A stretch of DNA of 64,000 nt. It comes from CBDBND01 sp965207985 (lineage in GTDB: Bacteria; Pseudomonadota; Alphaproteobacteria; Rhodospirillales; Rhodospirillaceae). Under the pieces are notes generated by a model, which was not told the origin of the DNA, did not search any database, and saw nothing but the letters and a program-made list of their open reading frames with translations. The position numbers were made by a program, and so were the translations under genes. Positions 26,651-35,727 of the stretch are shown here, piece by piece; positions within the stretch are counted from its first letter, which is position 1; each line of letters begins with the position of its first letter. The DNA lies in contig CBDBND010000035.1 of the NCBI GenBank assembly GCA_965207985.1, positions 558,001 through 622,000 of the forward strand, read 5' to 3'.

Positions 26651-26818
26651 CGAGCATTGTCAGAGTAACTGGTTAGGGCCAACTCTCTTGGGCCCTTGTT
26701 CCCTGGGTTTAAGCACGAAACTATTGGTTCGCTTGGGATTGACCAAGCAAGGCGCGGCCCGGAACAGCGAAAACTCACCTCACTAGACTAACAGATCAAC
26801 TTAATCTGACAATGCTCG
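26651..26818 (+). repeat. MITE-like repeat, copy 2, with perfect 14-bp terminal inverted repeats
   Basis: 168 bp bounded by CGAGCATTGTCAGA and its exact inverse TCTGACAATGCTCG. This is the best preserved of three copies (892-1050; 39731-39882 reversed). It has no transposase. A conserved open frame (VRLGLTKQGAARN) runs through all copies but is too short to call a gene. Confidence 0.8.
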
Positions 26819-26843
26819 TGCGACTATGCGGAGCGTGACGGAC

Positions 26844-27803
26844 TCAATGCTTCAGGCGCAGATGGCGATCCAACCAGTTAATCATCGGGCCGTAATGGTC
26901 CGGCGGGTTAGGGCCCGCAATGAGGGCATCGCCATGGCCGCCACCAGGCACAGTGAGGAACTCCGTGGTCACGCCGTTTTCTTCAAGCCGCGCGTAAAGC
27001 AATTCGCTTTGGTTGTAGGGCACGGCGATATCCGCATCGCCATGGATCACCAAGAAGGGGGGGGGGTCATCGGGCGAGATATGACTGGTGGGGGAGGCTT
27101 CGGCGTATAGCGCGGCCTCGTTCGTTGGCAGGCTCGACGGCGTGGCCGCGCCCAGGTAGGCGCCGACAAAGAGACTCAGCAATGAGTTTGAGCCTCTTAG
27201 TAAGGCGTTCGAGCTTCCCGTCTGCTTGGCGAACTCCGTCAGATCGGTCGCCGGATAGAGGGCGACGACAACCTGAACCTTGGCACTTTCCCGGTCGACA
27301 GGGCTGAGGTTCGCGCTGTTCTCATCGCCGTCCAGCGCCCCAAGCATGCTGACGAGATAGCCGCCGGACGACCCACCGACGGCGCCGATCCGGTCCGCGT
27401 TGATGCTGAAGCCGTCTGCATTGTGGCGGATGAAGCGCACCGCCCGCTGGGAGTCCGCCACCGCAGCTGGATAGGGAAACCGGGGCGTCGCTCGATGGTT
27501 GATGGAAAACACGGTATAACCTGCCGCCAGCAGTTTATCGACGCCGAGCACCGGCCGCACGGCGGCCTGCTTGAGCGGTTCGGCTTCGAAGCTGAGCGGC
27601 GCCTGCCAGGCGCTGCCGGGGATCAGCACCAGTCCATAGCCGTTTGGCTCTGCTGGCGTGTGCACGTCCATCAGCAACGCCAGCCCGGAATACATGCCGT
27701 AGATGACATTGCTCTCCACCCTACCCTGAGCGTGCGCGCTGGAGGCTGCGCCGACAGTGAGCGAAGCTGCGAGCACCCAGATCGTCCGCCCGATTTTATC
27801 CAT
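26844..27803 (-). CDS. Exported alpha/beta hydrolase (esterase/BD-FAE type)
   Basis: A 319-residue esterase-like protein with signal peptide MDKIGRTIWVLAASLTVGAA ending SSAHAQ. The fold shows LVLIPGSAW, GYTVFSINHRATPRFPYPAA, AVGGSSGGYLVSMLGALDG (nucleophile Ser in GSSGG), FLVIHGDADIAVPYNQSELL (acid Asp) and TVPGGGHGD (His). The complete catalytic triad is visible. It acts in the periplasm or outside and is adjacent to the solute-binding protein and amidohydrolase. The substrate may be a short-chain ester. Confidence 0.9.
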   Translation of the reverse strand: MDKIGRTIWVLAASLTVGAASSAHAQGRVESNVIYGMYSGLALLMDVHTPAEPNGYGLVLIPGSAWQAPLSFEAEPLKQAAVRPVLGVDKLLAAGYTVFSINHRATPRFPYPAAVADSQRAVRFIRHNADGFSINADRIGAVGGSSGGYLVSMLGALDGDENSANLSPVDRESAKVQVVVALYPATDLTEFAKQTGSSNALLRGSNSLLSLFVGAYLGAATPSSLPTNEAALYAEASPTSHISPDDPPPFLVIHGDADIAVPYNQSELLYARLEENGVTTEFLTVPGGGHGDALIAGPNPPDHYGPMINWLDRHLRLKH

Positions 27804-28212
27804 GGATCATTCCCCCGTCTTAGACCTGCGCCAAAAGTCTAGATAGCGCTGCGGTGGGCGCCAACCCCGCAGCTGGTGCACTTCCTTTGCGATGCCAGGT
27901 CGGCCACGGCAGTCTCGGCGCTAAAACGGGCGACCAAGAACCCCACCGCCACCTGACTGATATGGTTGCAGGCATTGCATTACGATATTGATCATGTAGG
28001 CGGTGCCAAAGTCATCAAGCCAGTCCATCTTTTTACAATAGTAGGTGAAAACTTCGTTTCCCTACGCGCGGTTTGCGGACGCGCTTTGCACGAAAGAACC
28101 CTTTTCCCTAAGGCTAATCATCAAAGTTATGCACTTTTCTGTGGGTAACTTTTTTTCAAGTCTTGTCGCTGACCTCTCCAGGTGTATACGTGACAGGATC
28201 TCGACGGACCAA
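27804..28212. other. No recognised gene
   Basis: No convincing frame. The right part leads into the hairpin-rich IS110 left region. Confidence 0.4.
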
Positions 28213-28341
28213 AGGGCCGTGGTGTCCAAGACCACGACCCTCTGTCGTACATCAGGGCGCCGGAGTCCAATCTGGCGCCCGCCCTGTTTAGAACTGCAGT
28301 CTCGGCCAAAGTCCCCAAAAGACCAAGTGCGAATCTCGCAC
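28213..28341 (+). ncRNA. Candidate IS110 bridge RNA remnant (three hairpins)
   Basis: Three consecutive hairpins precede an IS110-type coding fragment: AGGG..GTGGT pairing with ACCAC..CCCT (28213-28241), GGGCGCC with GGCGCCC (28255-28261 and 28274-28280), and GTGCGA with TCGCAC (28327-28332 and 28336-28341). The loops of the first two both contain GTCCAA. IS110-group elements carry a structured bridge RNA upstream of the recombinase gene, so position and structure fit. Sequence identity to a known bridge RNA was not tested. Confidence 0.35.
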
Positions 28342-28482
28342 GGGGCGTCAAATGTTGGGGATAACTTTTGCGCCTGATGGACCCCAAACCACATAAATCC
28401 GGGCACAAAAATCACAATGCTGGACGAGTCGGTCGGCGAAGACTTCGGTGTCGAGGTCACTTGAAACTGAGGGAGACCCGAC

Positions 28483-28716
28483 ATGTTCAGAAAGTCCGCG
28501 CGCATTGATAGGTTTGCAGCTTCGGTCGAGGAGGAACCGGTGTTCGTGGGTGTGGATGTCCACGAGCGCACGTACTCGATGGCGTTGTTCTGCATCTCCG
28601 ACTCTTAGGTGGAAACGTGGAACTGTCCTGCGGATGACGCGGGTCTGGTGGAGCTGCTCAGTGAGCTGGGTTGCCACATAGTGCATGTCGCCTACGAAAC
28701 TGGTCCGACTGGCTGA
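28483..28716 (+). pseudogene. IS110 family transposase/recombinase, N-terminal fragment with in-frame stop
   Basis: ATG 28483 follows GAGGGAG. The frame reads VFVGVDVHERTYSMALFCIS, with the first Asp of the DEDD RuvC-like motif, then a TAG stop where family members have an ordinary codon, then VETWNCPADDAGLVELLSEL and HIVHVAYETGPTG. The rest of the gene is missing. Confidence 0.8.
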
Positions 28717-28730
28717 CGAAACGCGCAGGC

Positions 28731-29066
28731 TCATTTACTTTCGCACACGTTACAAATGCTTTCAGGTATTGCTCTAGCCGCACGGCGGAGAGTCGTTTTG
28801 TCCTCCCTTGGAAGTCTAGCCAACAAAAATTCGTTTTCTCTATCAAGTTCATCATCCGTACGGCCACAGCCCTCCAGCCACAAAAACTTATCAATCACTC
28901 TTGAACCAAATGAGTATCCTAAAGAGTGAGCTTTCAGTACGCCGTCAATTTTTCTGGCGATGTCAGCAAAGCCACGAGCTTCAAGTTGGTCGTAAAAGTG
29001 TTTCATTTTTTTTGTGGCGGGAGTTCCTTTGGCTCCCACCGCTTCGCCGGCGTAGAAATCAATCAT
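28731..29066 (-). CDS. Hypothetical protein
   Basis: About 111 residues (MIDFYAGEAVGAKGTPATKK), with HFYDQLEARGFADIARKIDG, KAHSLGYSFGSRVIDKFLWL and a charged C-terminus LARLPREDKTTLRRAARAIP. An ATG at 29093 would add 9 residues. The composition looks coding and helical. I do not recognise the family. It lies between an IS110 fragment and a group II intron remnant. Confidence 0.55.
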   Translation of the reverse strand: MIDFYAGEAVGAKGTPATKKMKHFYDQLEARGFADIARKIDGVLKAHSLGYSFGSRVIDKFLWLEGCGRTDDELDRENEFLLARLPREDKTTLRRAARAIPESICNVCESK

Positions 29067-29214
29067 GAGCGACCGTTGCGAAATGGATCGCATTTTCCTA
29101 GTACCGAGGTAGAGTCGAGGAATGGTGCGCCAGCTTTAGGTTCCCGTGGCTGTTCCATCGCTTTCGCTCCGGGCCTCAGTCTGGCTCCCATGTCCGCGTT
29201 TCTAGGTCGTCGCT

Positions 29215-29253
<39 letters not shown>

Positions 29254-29345
29254 GGACGAGATCATGCCATCGCGCGCGGAAGGCCCACAGTCTTCCGCGT
29301 CAGGTTCACGAGGACGTAGCCGTCTCACCCTAAAAAAAGGGGATT

Positions 29346-29504
29346 ATGTATGAAAGTGCCGAAAGGGGGGGACCAAAGTCCCTGGAAGAAAAAATCATTG
29401 AGATCACCGAGGATAATGGCGGTGTGTTCAACACCTATGAACATAAGGAACAACTGATCGACTTAGGCTATCTCCGTGGCGAACCCCAGACAATGACACA
29501 CTAA
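29346..29504 (+). CDS. Possible small protein, 52 residues
   Basis: MYESAERGGPKSLEEKIIEI continues with TEDNGGVFNTYEHKEQLIDL. Composition is acidic and plausible for a phage or plasmid small gene. Unrecognised. The upstream AAAAAAAGGGGATT gives a weak ribosome-binding site. Confidence 0.35.
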   Translation: MYESAERGGPKSLEEKIIEITEDNGGVFNTYEHKEQLIDLGYLRGEPQTMTH

Positions 29505-29759
29505 ATCTACTAAGCTTTGAACAATTCAGACAGGTTCAAGAATAGCGGCGAAAAGGGCCGGTGGACACTTGTGGACGATAATCCGTTTTGAGAACGAAAC
29601 GGAAATTCCCGACGCTGGATGAGGTGAAGAAACGGTAGACTATAGGCCGGAAGGTGCAGAACCACCCAAAGGCGCGCCCGAAGCTGAAACTGGCCGCGAA
29701 GATATGATGGCGGACAGCGCGGAGAGGGCCAGGAGGGACATTGAGAGGCTACAAGAGCC

Positions 29760-29927
29760 ATGACGTATCCCGACCCGGACGACGCTGATCATTATCAAAG
29801 CTATGATGAGCGCATTTGGCAAGAGAGGAAGGATATCCTGCTTACCACTGCGTTCTGTGGCGTGCTCATCGCCGGTGTCATAGCGCTGACACGCCTGTTC
29901 AACTGGCTGCTTTCCCTACCCCGCTAA
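29760..29927 (+). CDS. Possible small membrane protein, 55 residues
   Basis: MTYPDPDDADHYQSYDERIW leads into ERKDILLTTAFCGVLIAGVI, a transmembrane helix, then TRLFNWLLSLPR. Its ATG overlaps (ATGA) the stop of an upstream small open frame ending ERARRDIERLQEP. The tight overlap is phage- or plasmid-like. Confidence 0.45.
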   Translation: MTYPDPDDADHYQSYDERIWQERKDILLTTAFCGVLIAGVIALTRLFNWLLSLPR

Positions 29928-30125
29928 TGACTTTGGAATTTTGGGGCCATAATCGGTATTGCGATTGCAATCAGCGTCGTTTCGAAACTTTCCTACATAA
30001 TCCCCTAAAAGGACGCATCCGCCCTGGGACAAATCAGTAACGATCTCCGGATAAACGGCAAAAAAAGCATGCCATCATCTCTTTTGGGCTTGATCACAGG
30101 CACGGATGGTGCTCGGCCGCCGCAC

Positions 30126-30713
30126 CTAGGATCGGGCGAAGGCGAGAAGCGGTCCGATGTCATGGTTGTCCGCCGCGCGAAGGGCTGCGATATAGCGTGT
30201 CCGTGTTTGGCCGACATCGGTCAGGCTGATCCTGCCCCAGGTGAAAGGCTCTTGCCCCAGCCTCGCTGCCAGGAGGTCGGCCAGGAGCCGGGTGGTGCGG
30301 CCGTTGCCGTTAGGGAACGGATGGATGGCGACAAGACGGTGATGAAGCCTGACGGCGATTTCATCCGGTGGGTAGGTTTCATGTTCGACCCAGTAACGGG
30401 CGTCATCCAGCGTCATGCGGAGTTCGACGGGAATCCGGACCGGATCGATGCCGATATTGCGTTCGGTTCGTCGGAATTTGCCCGCCCAGGCCCAGACGTC
30501 CCCGAACATCCTGCGATGAAGCTCCGTGACAAAATCCTCGGTGAGGATGTCGCGCCGGCGCTGATGGCGAGTCCAGGCGGCGCCGGCGGCGATATTGGCT
30601 TGCTCCGCCTCATTGAGCTCCCTGCGATAGGTGATCCATGTTGGCAGCAGGCTCTCCCGCTCCTCCGGCACGAGGGGCGTTGCATCGTCGGGCTCGTCGA
30701 ACAGGTCGCTCAC
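30126..30713 (-). CDS. Fic-domain protein (mobile mystery protein B)
   Basis: A 195-residue Fic-fold protein (family TIGR02613). HPFPNGNGRTTR at 131-142 is the Fic motif HPFx(D/E)GNGRxxR with Asn135 in place of the metal-binding Asp/Glu. Also visible: LHRRMFGDVWAWAGKFRRTE, the flap region before it. Fic proteins normally transfer AMP or related groups; the substitution may alter chemistry. Its start overlaps the upstream stop by 4 bases (ATGA). The pair is typically found in mobile regions. Confidence 0.88.
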   Translation of the reverse strand: MSDLFDEPDDATPLVPEERESLLPTWITYRRELNEAEQANIAAGAAWTRHQRRRDILTEDFVTELHRRMFGDVWAWAGKFRRTERNIGIDPVRIPVELRMTLDDARYWVEHETYPPDEIAVRLHHRLVAIHPFPNGNGRTTRLLADLLAARLGQEPFTWGRISLTDVGQTRTRYIAALRAADNHDIGPLLAFARS

Positions 30714-31171
30714 GACCGCTCCCAGAGGTCGCGCTCTCTGAGGTGATCATGGACATACTCGTCCATTTGCGCCTCGCGCTCCTTCTCGGATAGCCCTTGG
30801 GCTTCCAGGTCCATGGTATGCCCGATCCGCGCAAGTTCCTTCTGGGCGATTTTCCGGGCACGGGTCTGCACGGCGTCTTCGAGTGGCGCGTTGGGCAGGA
30901 GGGCATAGACGAGGGTGCAGTCGAGCGCCTCTGCAGCCTTGCGCAGGGTCTTCAACTGGACGGTGCCGTAGGCTTCGGACTTCTCCAGATCTGCAACGCT
31001 CTGGGGTTTCATGCCGAGCCGCCTGCCAAGCTGGGGCGCCGTCATGCCGAGGGCATCCCGGATGGCTCGTATCCAGCCTTTCGGCGGCACGGCGAAGCGA
31101 GATTCAGGCCTTAACGCTGACAGGCGCTCGTCGAGGCGTTTTCGGGCGATCTGTCGATTGCGGTTCATCAT
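30710..31171 (-). CDS. XRE-type regulator (mobile mystery protein A)
   Basis: A 153-residue protein with a helix-turn-helix: WIRAIRDALGMTAPQLGRRL, then GMKPQSVADLEKSEAYGTVQ and LKTLRKAAEALDCTLVYALL, characteristic of TIGR02612. The C-terminal part is a charged helix ending DHLRERDLWERS. It probably represses its own promoter through the repeats at 31173-31255 and may act as antitoxin or regulator of the Fic partner. Confidence 0.9.
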   Translation of the reverse strand: MMNRNRQIARKRLDERLSALRPESRFAVPPKGWIRAIRDALGMTAPQLGRRLGMKPQSVADLEKSEAYGTVQLKTLRKAAEALDCTLVYALLPNAPLEDAVQTRARKIAQKELARIGHTMDLEAQGLSEKEREAQMDEYVHDHLRERDLWERS

Positions 31172-31172
31172 A

Positions 31173-31255
31173 TGGCTATAGCCTGTTTTTATTCATTCGA
31201 GAACAGGATATAGCCTGATTATTTAATATATGTAAACAGGGTGTAGCCTGTTTTT
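31173..31255 (-). promoter_or_regulatory. Triple operator-like repeat upstream of the mobile mystery A/B operon
   Basis: Three related sites: GGCTATAGCCTGTTTTT (31174-31190), GAACAGGATATAGCCTGATT (31201-31220) and AAACAGGGTGTAGCCTGTTT (31234-31253). The consensus AACAGGnTATAGCCTGTT is palindromic. Spacing between centres is about 30 bases, near three helical turns, which suggests cooperative binding of the XRE protein. Confidence 0.65.
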
Positions 31256-31460
31256 CGGTACTTTATTCCTGAGGGAGGAGTTAGTCCTATACACCTGAAA
31301 CCGTAGGCCTCGGGACCGAAACGCAATCGATATTGACGCTCACAACGCCTAGTCACACACAAACCTCCGCAAAATGCCGCGAGCTGGAAAATCCACCCTC
31401 TTTCGCAACAGTCTCACAAGCGATTTCTGATCGGGTACCCCGGTTGCGCTGGGAGTATCA

Positions 31461-31486
31461 GTTGATAAGTTTTTCGAAAGGCACAG
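31461..31486 (+). repeat. Short dispersed motif, copy C
   Basis: GTTGATAAGTTTTTCGAAAG followed by GCACAG matches the consensus with few changes. Confidence 0.45.
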
Positions 31487-31601
31487 AGGTCTGTAAGAGC
31501 GGTGGACGATCACGCGTCGGCTATTCCGTGTGGGATCAGACCAGGTATCGACGACAAACGCACTAAAAGGTGCGCAAAAAAGCGGGCACAAATCTATGAG
31601 C

Positions 31602-31940
31602 ATGAAAAAAATCGAGGCCATCATTAAACCCTTTAAATTGGATGAGGTTAAAGAGGCCCTTCACGAAGTTGGCCTGCAAGGCATGACAGTGACGGAAGCC
31701 AACGGGTTTGGCCGGCAGAAAGGACACACAGAACTGTACCGGGGTGCGGAATACCTAGTCAATTTTCTGCCAAAAGTAAAAATAGAACTGGTGCTCGAAG
31801 ATAATATGGCAGACCGTGCCATCGAGGCCATTCAACAAACCGCCCATACTGGTCGCATCGGTGACGGCAAAATCTTTGTTTATGCAATCGAGGATGCCAT
31901 TCGCATCCGCACAGGCGAGAGAGGCGGCGATGCAGTTTAG
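31602..31940 (+). CDS. glnB: PII nitrogen regulatory protein
   Basis: A 112-residue PII protein that senses 2-oxoglutarate, ATP and ADP and signals nitrogen status. MKKIEAIIKPFKLDEVKEAL opens the protein, and the T-loop GFGRQKGHTELYRGAEYLVN contains the uridylylation Tyr in YRGAEY. TGRIGDGKIFVYAIEDAIRI is the C-terminal signature. The start at 31602 matches the family; upstream in-frame codons do not. No glnA or intact amtB follows: downstream is an IS630 end fragment. GlnB versus GlnK cannot be decided from sequence alone. Confidence 0.95.
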   Translation: MKKIEAIIKPFKLDEVKEALHEVGLQGMTVTEANGFGRQKGHTELYRGAEYLVNFLPKVKIELVLEDNMADRAIEAIQQTAHTGRIGDGKIFVYAIEDAIRIRTGERGGDAV

Positions 31941-32036
31941 GAGAGAACAAGCCCCGGCGCGCGCATTCCTTAAGGCTGAGGCTTGTCCGATCTCGCTCTT
32001 TCGCTTTCGATTGCGGGCGGGTTCGCAGTTCCGCCA

Positions 32037-32172
32037 TAGATGTATTGTTGGAAACGCGCTCGAAGCGCTGATGGTGGTGCTGCTGGCATGGAAAATCCTC
32101 CCGAATTAAGGAGGAATCACAATTCGCAAAGATTGGGAAGACCATCGATTCAACATTCAAGATCGACGCTTT
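32037..32172 (-). mobile_element. IS630 right-end fragment
   Basis: Almost identical to 16778-16913: the start of orfA plus the terminal GACGCTTTA. The rest of the element is missing. Confidence 0.8.
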
Positions 32173-32174
32173 AA

Positions 32175-32387
32175 TACCCAATCCGAGTTACCCAACCTGG
32201 CCTGGAGGTGATCGACGCGCCGACGGCGGCGGGCGGGGCTTAGTAGTTTGCGCCCAATGTTCCAGACCGGCACGGCGACGACCTGGGCAGCGGCGGTCAT
32301 GGCGATGAACTTGAGCATCTGGCCCCACATGCGGAAGCCGTGCAAGGTGGTCTGTCCGCCCCGCAGCGTGGCGTTGCCTAAGATCAC
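32175..32387 (-). pseudogene. TraD-like type IV coupling protein, possible N-terminal fragment
   Basis: GTG 32387 follows GGAGGG. The frame reads VILGNATLRGGQTTLHGFRM, then WGQMLKFIAMTAAAQVVAVP with a transmembrane helix, and is cut at the IS630 fragment. The TRGGQxxLH..RM pattern resembles the N-terminus of TraD-like coupling proteins. The assignment is tentative. Confidence 0.4.
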
Positions 32388-32586
32388 GGTCGGGCCCTCC
32401 GGCACGGAGGCCGCGGGCCGTACGGCGCAAGGAGTTGGAGGCCTGCCCTCGTCCGGGCGCTGGGCCGCGGGATAGGAGAGAAGCGCGCGGGAGAGAACCA
32501 CCCCGCCCAGGCGTTGTGCAAACCCCCAAACCGGAGGCAACCGCCCTGACCGGCGCTATCCAGAACAACACGGTAGGCAAAAAGCC

Positions 32587-32850
32587 CCGGTACCACTTGG
32601 CGCGAGCGCGCTTTCGTGCTCGCCGGGATCGGCATCGCCGCGGCCGTCACCCTGTCCTCTTTCCTTATGGGCATCCTGGCCCCGGAGCTTGCGGATTTGA
32701 CACCGGGTGCGGATGTCCTCGCGGTGCTCTGGTTCGCAACCATAGCCTGGACGGTGGCGGCCACCATCGCCCATGCCTTCAGGCTCGGGTTTCGGCGCGG
32801 CGACTGGTCCGCCTTCGGCGGCCACAGGTTTCCTCAATTGCGAATCCGAG
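32587..32850 (+). pseudogene. Membrane protein fragment of conjugative-element type
   Basis: The frame reads TTWRERAFVLAGIGIAAAVT, LSSFLMGILAPELADLTPGA and VLAVLWFATIAWTVAATIAH, giving two transmembrane helices, then FRLGFRRGDWSAFGGHR. Likely part of the same conjugative remnant as the coupling-protein fragment. No start or family is certain. Confidence 0.4.
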
Positions 32851-33735
32851 GGGTCAAACCAGGGCGCCGAACGACATACCTGGCCTATAAATCACAGGCT
32901 TGTAGCGAATCAGACTGGAACTTGGATCAAGTGTCGGTCTCGGTGGTTGCGGGCCCCCGCAACAATCCGGAACACGGGTCCCATTCCGGTCATTGCCAAG
33001 CTATCTTGCCAAATGCTCGACAACCCAAATTTTCGCGCACTTTACCTTGGACATTGTTAATCACGGGGCATCGACGAGCAATATGCACTCTATACTGTCG
33101 GTGGCCTCGTGGATTTCGCCTTAGCCACCTTGCTTGGGTCGTTCGGCCTCATCCCGAGTGCCATCCGCGCCGATTGTAGCACTAAGGCTGGTTAAACTAC
33201 GAAGAGGTACAAACACATTAACTACCGCTACCATGAGAGTATTGGCAACAGCCCCTCCGCTGACGCCTCCTTCAAGAGAGACGCTGCAATCATCGACAGG
33301 AAACAAAAAGCCAACAAACTCACCATCCAAAATCGCCGCGTGAACCACCAGCACCTGGCGGCTTGAATGCAAACTTAGATAAGCTAAGTCTTCCGTAAGA
33401 AAACACGCTCATTCATCCCAAATGTTTCAAAGACAGGACATTGCCCAACCTACCCGGCGCACCAGCCCAGGAGAAGGGCCGGGAAAGGAATTACCGCCGC
33501 AATCACAAACGCTTTCTCTAGGATGTCAAACAGGAGAATAAATATCATGGCTGAGCCTTCTCTCGGCCGGTAATCTCTGCTTAACAAATTCCCATTAATC
33601 AGGCGATCTGCTCGGTCAGCCGACGTAATCGACTAAATTCAAGCGAACGACGTTTTCGGTTAGGATCAGATAAACGTAAGGAATAAAACCTTACATTCCG
33701 GGTCAAGCCCATTTTATTCAACATTGCGAACAAGG
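32851..33735. other. No recognised gene
   Basis: Low-GC, no frame with family resemblance. A minus-strand frame of 83 codons (33121-33372) has a hydrophobic stretch but no other support. Confidence 0.4.
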
Positions 33736-35727
33736 CTATGTCCCTGCATCGAGATGCTTTGAAAGAAAGGTGCCAATGGCCTCAAGCATGGCAATACGTG
33801 TTTCTTCCGTTGAGAGCCAATGGTCTTCTCCATCTAGGACGACTAATTCATAACTCTTTCCGGCATCTTTGAGTGCTTCCGCCATCACCTCACTTTGTTC
33901 AAGCGCGACAACGGTATCGTCCTTACCATGAATGAGGAGAATATCGGCCTTAATCCGGTCTGCGGCCAGAGCCGGAGAACGGCTGTCAATAGCCTCGCCC
34001 GGCTCACCCACACGGGAAACCCAATACTCGTAAGTGGAACTCTTTGGGCCGAACCGTCTACGCTCCCAACGCAACATACGGCCAAGGTCCGTTACACCGG
34101 AATAGGAAACAGCACAACGATACAGGTCCGGCGTAAACGCAGCACCTGCCAAGGCCGAATAGCCTCCATAGCTGCCTCCGACAATACAAACACGATCAGG
34201 GTCCGCTATACCCTGATCGATCAGATGGGTAACGGCGTCAGTCACGTCGTCCTGCATCTTACCGCCCCACTCCCCATACCCCGCCTGGGAGAAACCGATA
34301 CCGTATCCCCAAGAGCCACGAAAATTCATTTGCACCACAGCGTATCCCCGCGAGGCTAAGAATTGTTGCCACCAGTCGTAGCCCAACTGATCCCGTGACT
34401 CAGGTCCACCATGCGGCATGACAACGAGAGGGAGGCTCTGTTCCTCTGCATTGGCAGGAACGGTGAGGTATCCCTGCAGTGTGATGCCATCACGCGTCTC
34501 GTAGGCAAACGGTGTAACGGGCGACATGTGCTCCGCCTTAATGTGCGGATAGGCTCGCGCTATAAGCGATAGTTGGCCCGTCCTAATATCAAACAGTACA
34601 AAATAACCGGACTCGGACTCAGACTCTGCAAAGAGAATAAAGCGTTCGCGGTTCCGATCCCAGGATTCGATGTAAACCCGTTGTCCTTGAGGTAGAGCAT
34701 TCTTGACGGCGGTAACGACAGCGACAAATTGTCCCAAAAAGAACTGCTGTTCCCGAGCGACATTTGTAATCTCGGCACCTATGACCTCACCAGTATAGTC
34801 ATCAACAATGGCCGAACTTACATCCACGTATTCATGTTCATACAATGCTGTGGGAGATATCGCCCCGTCCGCAATCGACATTTCAAACAGAGCGTACCGG
34901 TCTGTCACCAACCGCGTGCCAATGATCAAAGAGTCGCCTGACTGGCTGGTCCCAAAGACCGTAAGATTAGGAATGTCCGTCTCTTCAGCGAATATGGTCT
35001 CCCACCCCCCGCCTTCGGGTGCCATGATGCGGTACCGATTTGATTTGTCGAGTTGTTCAATGCGAGCAACAACCGTTCCATCAGGTCTTACAATCCACTG
35101 ATCGGTATTTTCACCGCCTCTGGCTACTCGGCTGCCCCGGCCGGACTCTCCGTCTACCTCATAAAGATCAACACGGCCAAGTGTATAGCCTGCAACCCTT
35201 ACTGCTGGATCCTGCCGGCCGCCCACACGTGTCCGAGCTGACATGAAAACCGTGCCGCTTTTATCCCACTTTCTTGCCCGCACTCCCGAGAGCGAAGTTT
35301 GCAGGTCCATGTTCCTGTTTTTGCCCAAAAGCTGAACAAGTTTGCGTGAGTGAACATCAACGGAAAACACACCCCAAAACTCTATGAGAGGGCTAGCAAA
35401 TGACCTTTCAGTCTCGGTTTGTGAGGCATACAGCAGGACGTGGTTTGGCCCGGACCACTCTACTCCACGCAACTTGACCGTTGGGCTCGGCAGCATGAAA
35501 CCTTGCTCACCGTTTAGCGGCTGTACAACGAGTCCGGTGACTCCATCCTTTGTCGACAAATAAGCGATGCGGGCCCCGTCTGGCGAAATGGCTATGTTTT
35601 CGATTTCCCGGCCTTTGCCATACAACTCAGCTGCGCTTTCAGCCGCTTCGAGCGAATCAGTGCCGACAAAGCAGAAAAATAAGGAAGGGAGCAAAGCACA
35701 GACAGTTCTGATCATGGTCTTACCCAA
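33736..35727 (-). CDS. S9 family peptidase (prolyl oligopeptidase/acylaminoacyl-peptidase type), exported
   Basis: A 663-residue protein. MIRTVCALLPSLFFCFVGTD is the signal region of the N-terminus. Residues to about 390 form a beta-propeller (IENIAISPDGARIAYLSTKD). The C-terminal hydrolase domain carries LPLVVMPHGGPESRDQLGYD, QMNFRGSWGYGIGFSQAGYG, VCIVGGSYGGYSALAGAA (nucleophile Ser), ILLIHGKDDTVVALEQSEVM (Asp) and LDGEDHWLSTEETR (His). The triad is complete. It cleaves oligopeptides in the periplasm, which fits the peptide-type binding proteins in the window. Confidence 0.95.
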   Translation of the reverse strand: MGKTMIRTVCALLPSLFFCFVGTDSLEAAESAAELYGKGREIENIAISPDGARIAYLSTKDGVTGLVVQPLNGEQGFMLPSPTVKLRGVEWSGPNHVLLYASQTETERSFASPLIEFWGVFSVDVHSRKLVQLLGKNRNMDLQTSLSGVRARKWDKSGTVFMSARTRVGGRQDPAVRVAGYTLGRVDLYEVDGESGRGSRVARGGENTDQWIVRPDGTVVARIEQLDKSNRYRIMAPEGGGWETIFAEETDIPNLTVFGTSQSGDSLIIGTRLVTDRYALFEMSIADGAISPTALYEHEYVDVSSAIVDDYTGEVIGAEITNVAREQQFFLGQFVAVVTAVKNALPQGQRVYIESWDRNRERFILFAESESESGYFVLFDIRTGQLSLIARAYPHIKAEHMSPVTPFAYETRDGITLQGYLTVPANAEEQSLPLVVMPHGGPESRDQLGYDWWQQFLASRGYAVVQMNFRGSWGYGIGFSQAGYGEWGGKMQDDVTDAVTHLIDQGIADPDRVCIVGGSYGGYSALAGAAFTPDLYRCAVSYSGVTDLGRMLRWERRRFGPKSSTYEYWVSRVGEPGEAIDSRSPALAADRIKADILLIHGKDDTVVALEQSEVMAEALKDAGKSYELVVLDGEDHWLSTEETRIAMLEAIGTFLSKHLDAGT

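Noticed and set aside
31173..31255. Three repeats considered as a short CRISPR
   Set aside because: They are palindromic, about 18 bases with short unequal gaps, and directly precede an XRE regulator, so operators fit better.
33121..33372. 83-codon minus-strand frame with hydrophobic stretch
   Set aside because: No ribosome-binding site or family similarity in a gene-free, remnant-rich stretch.
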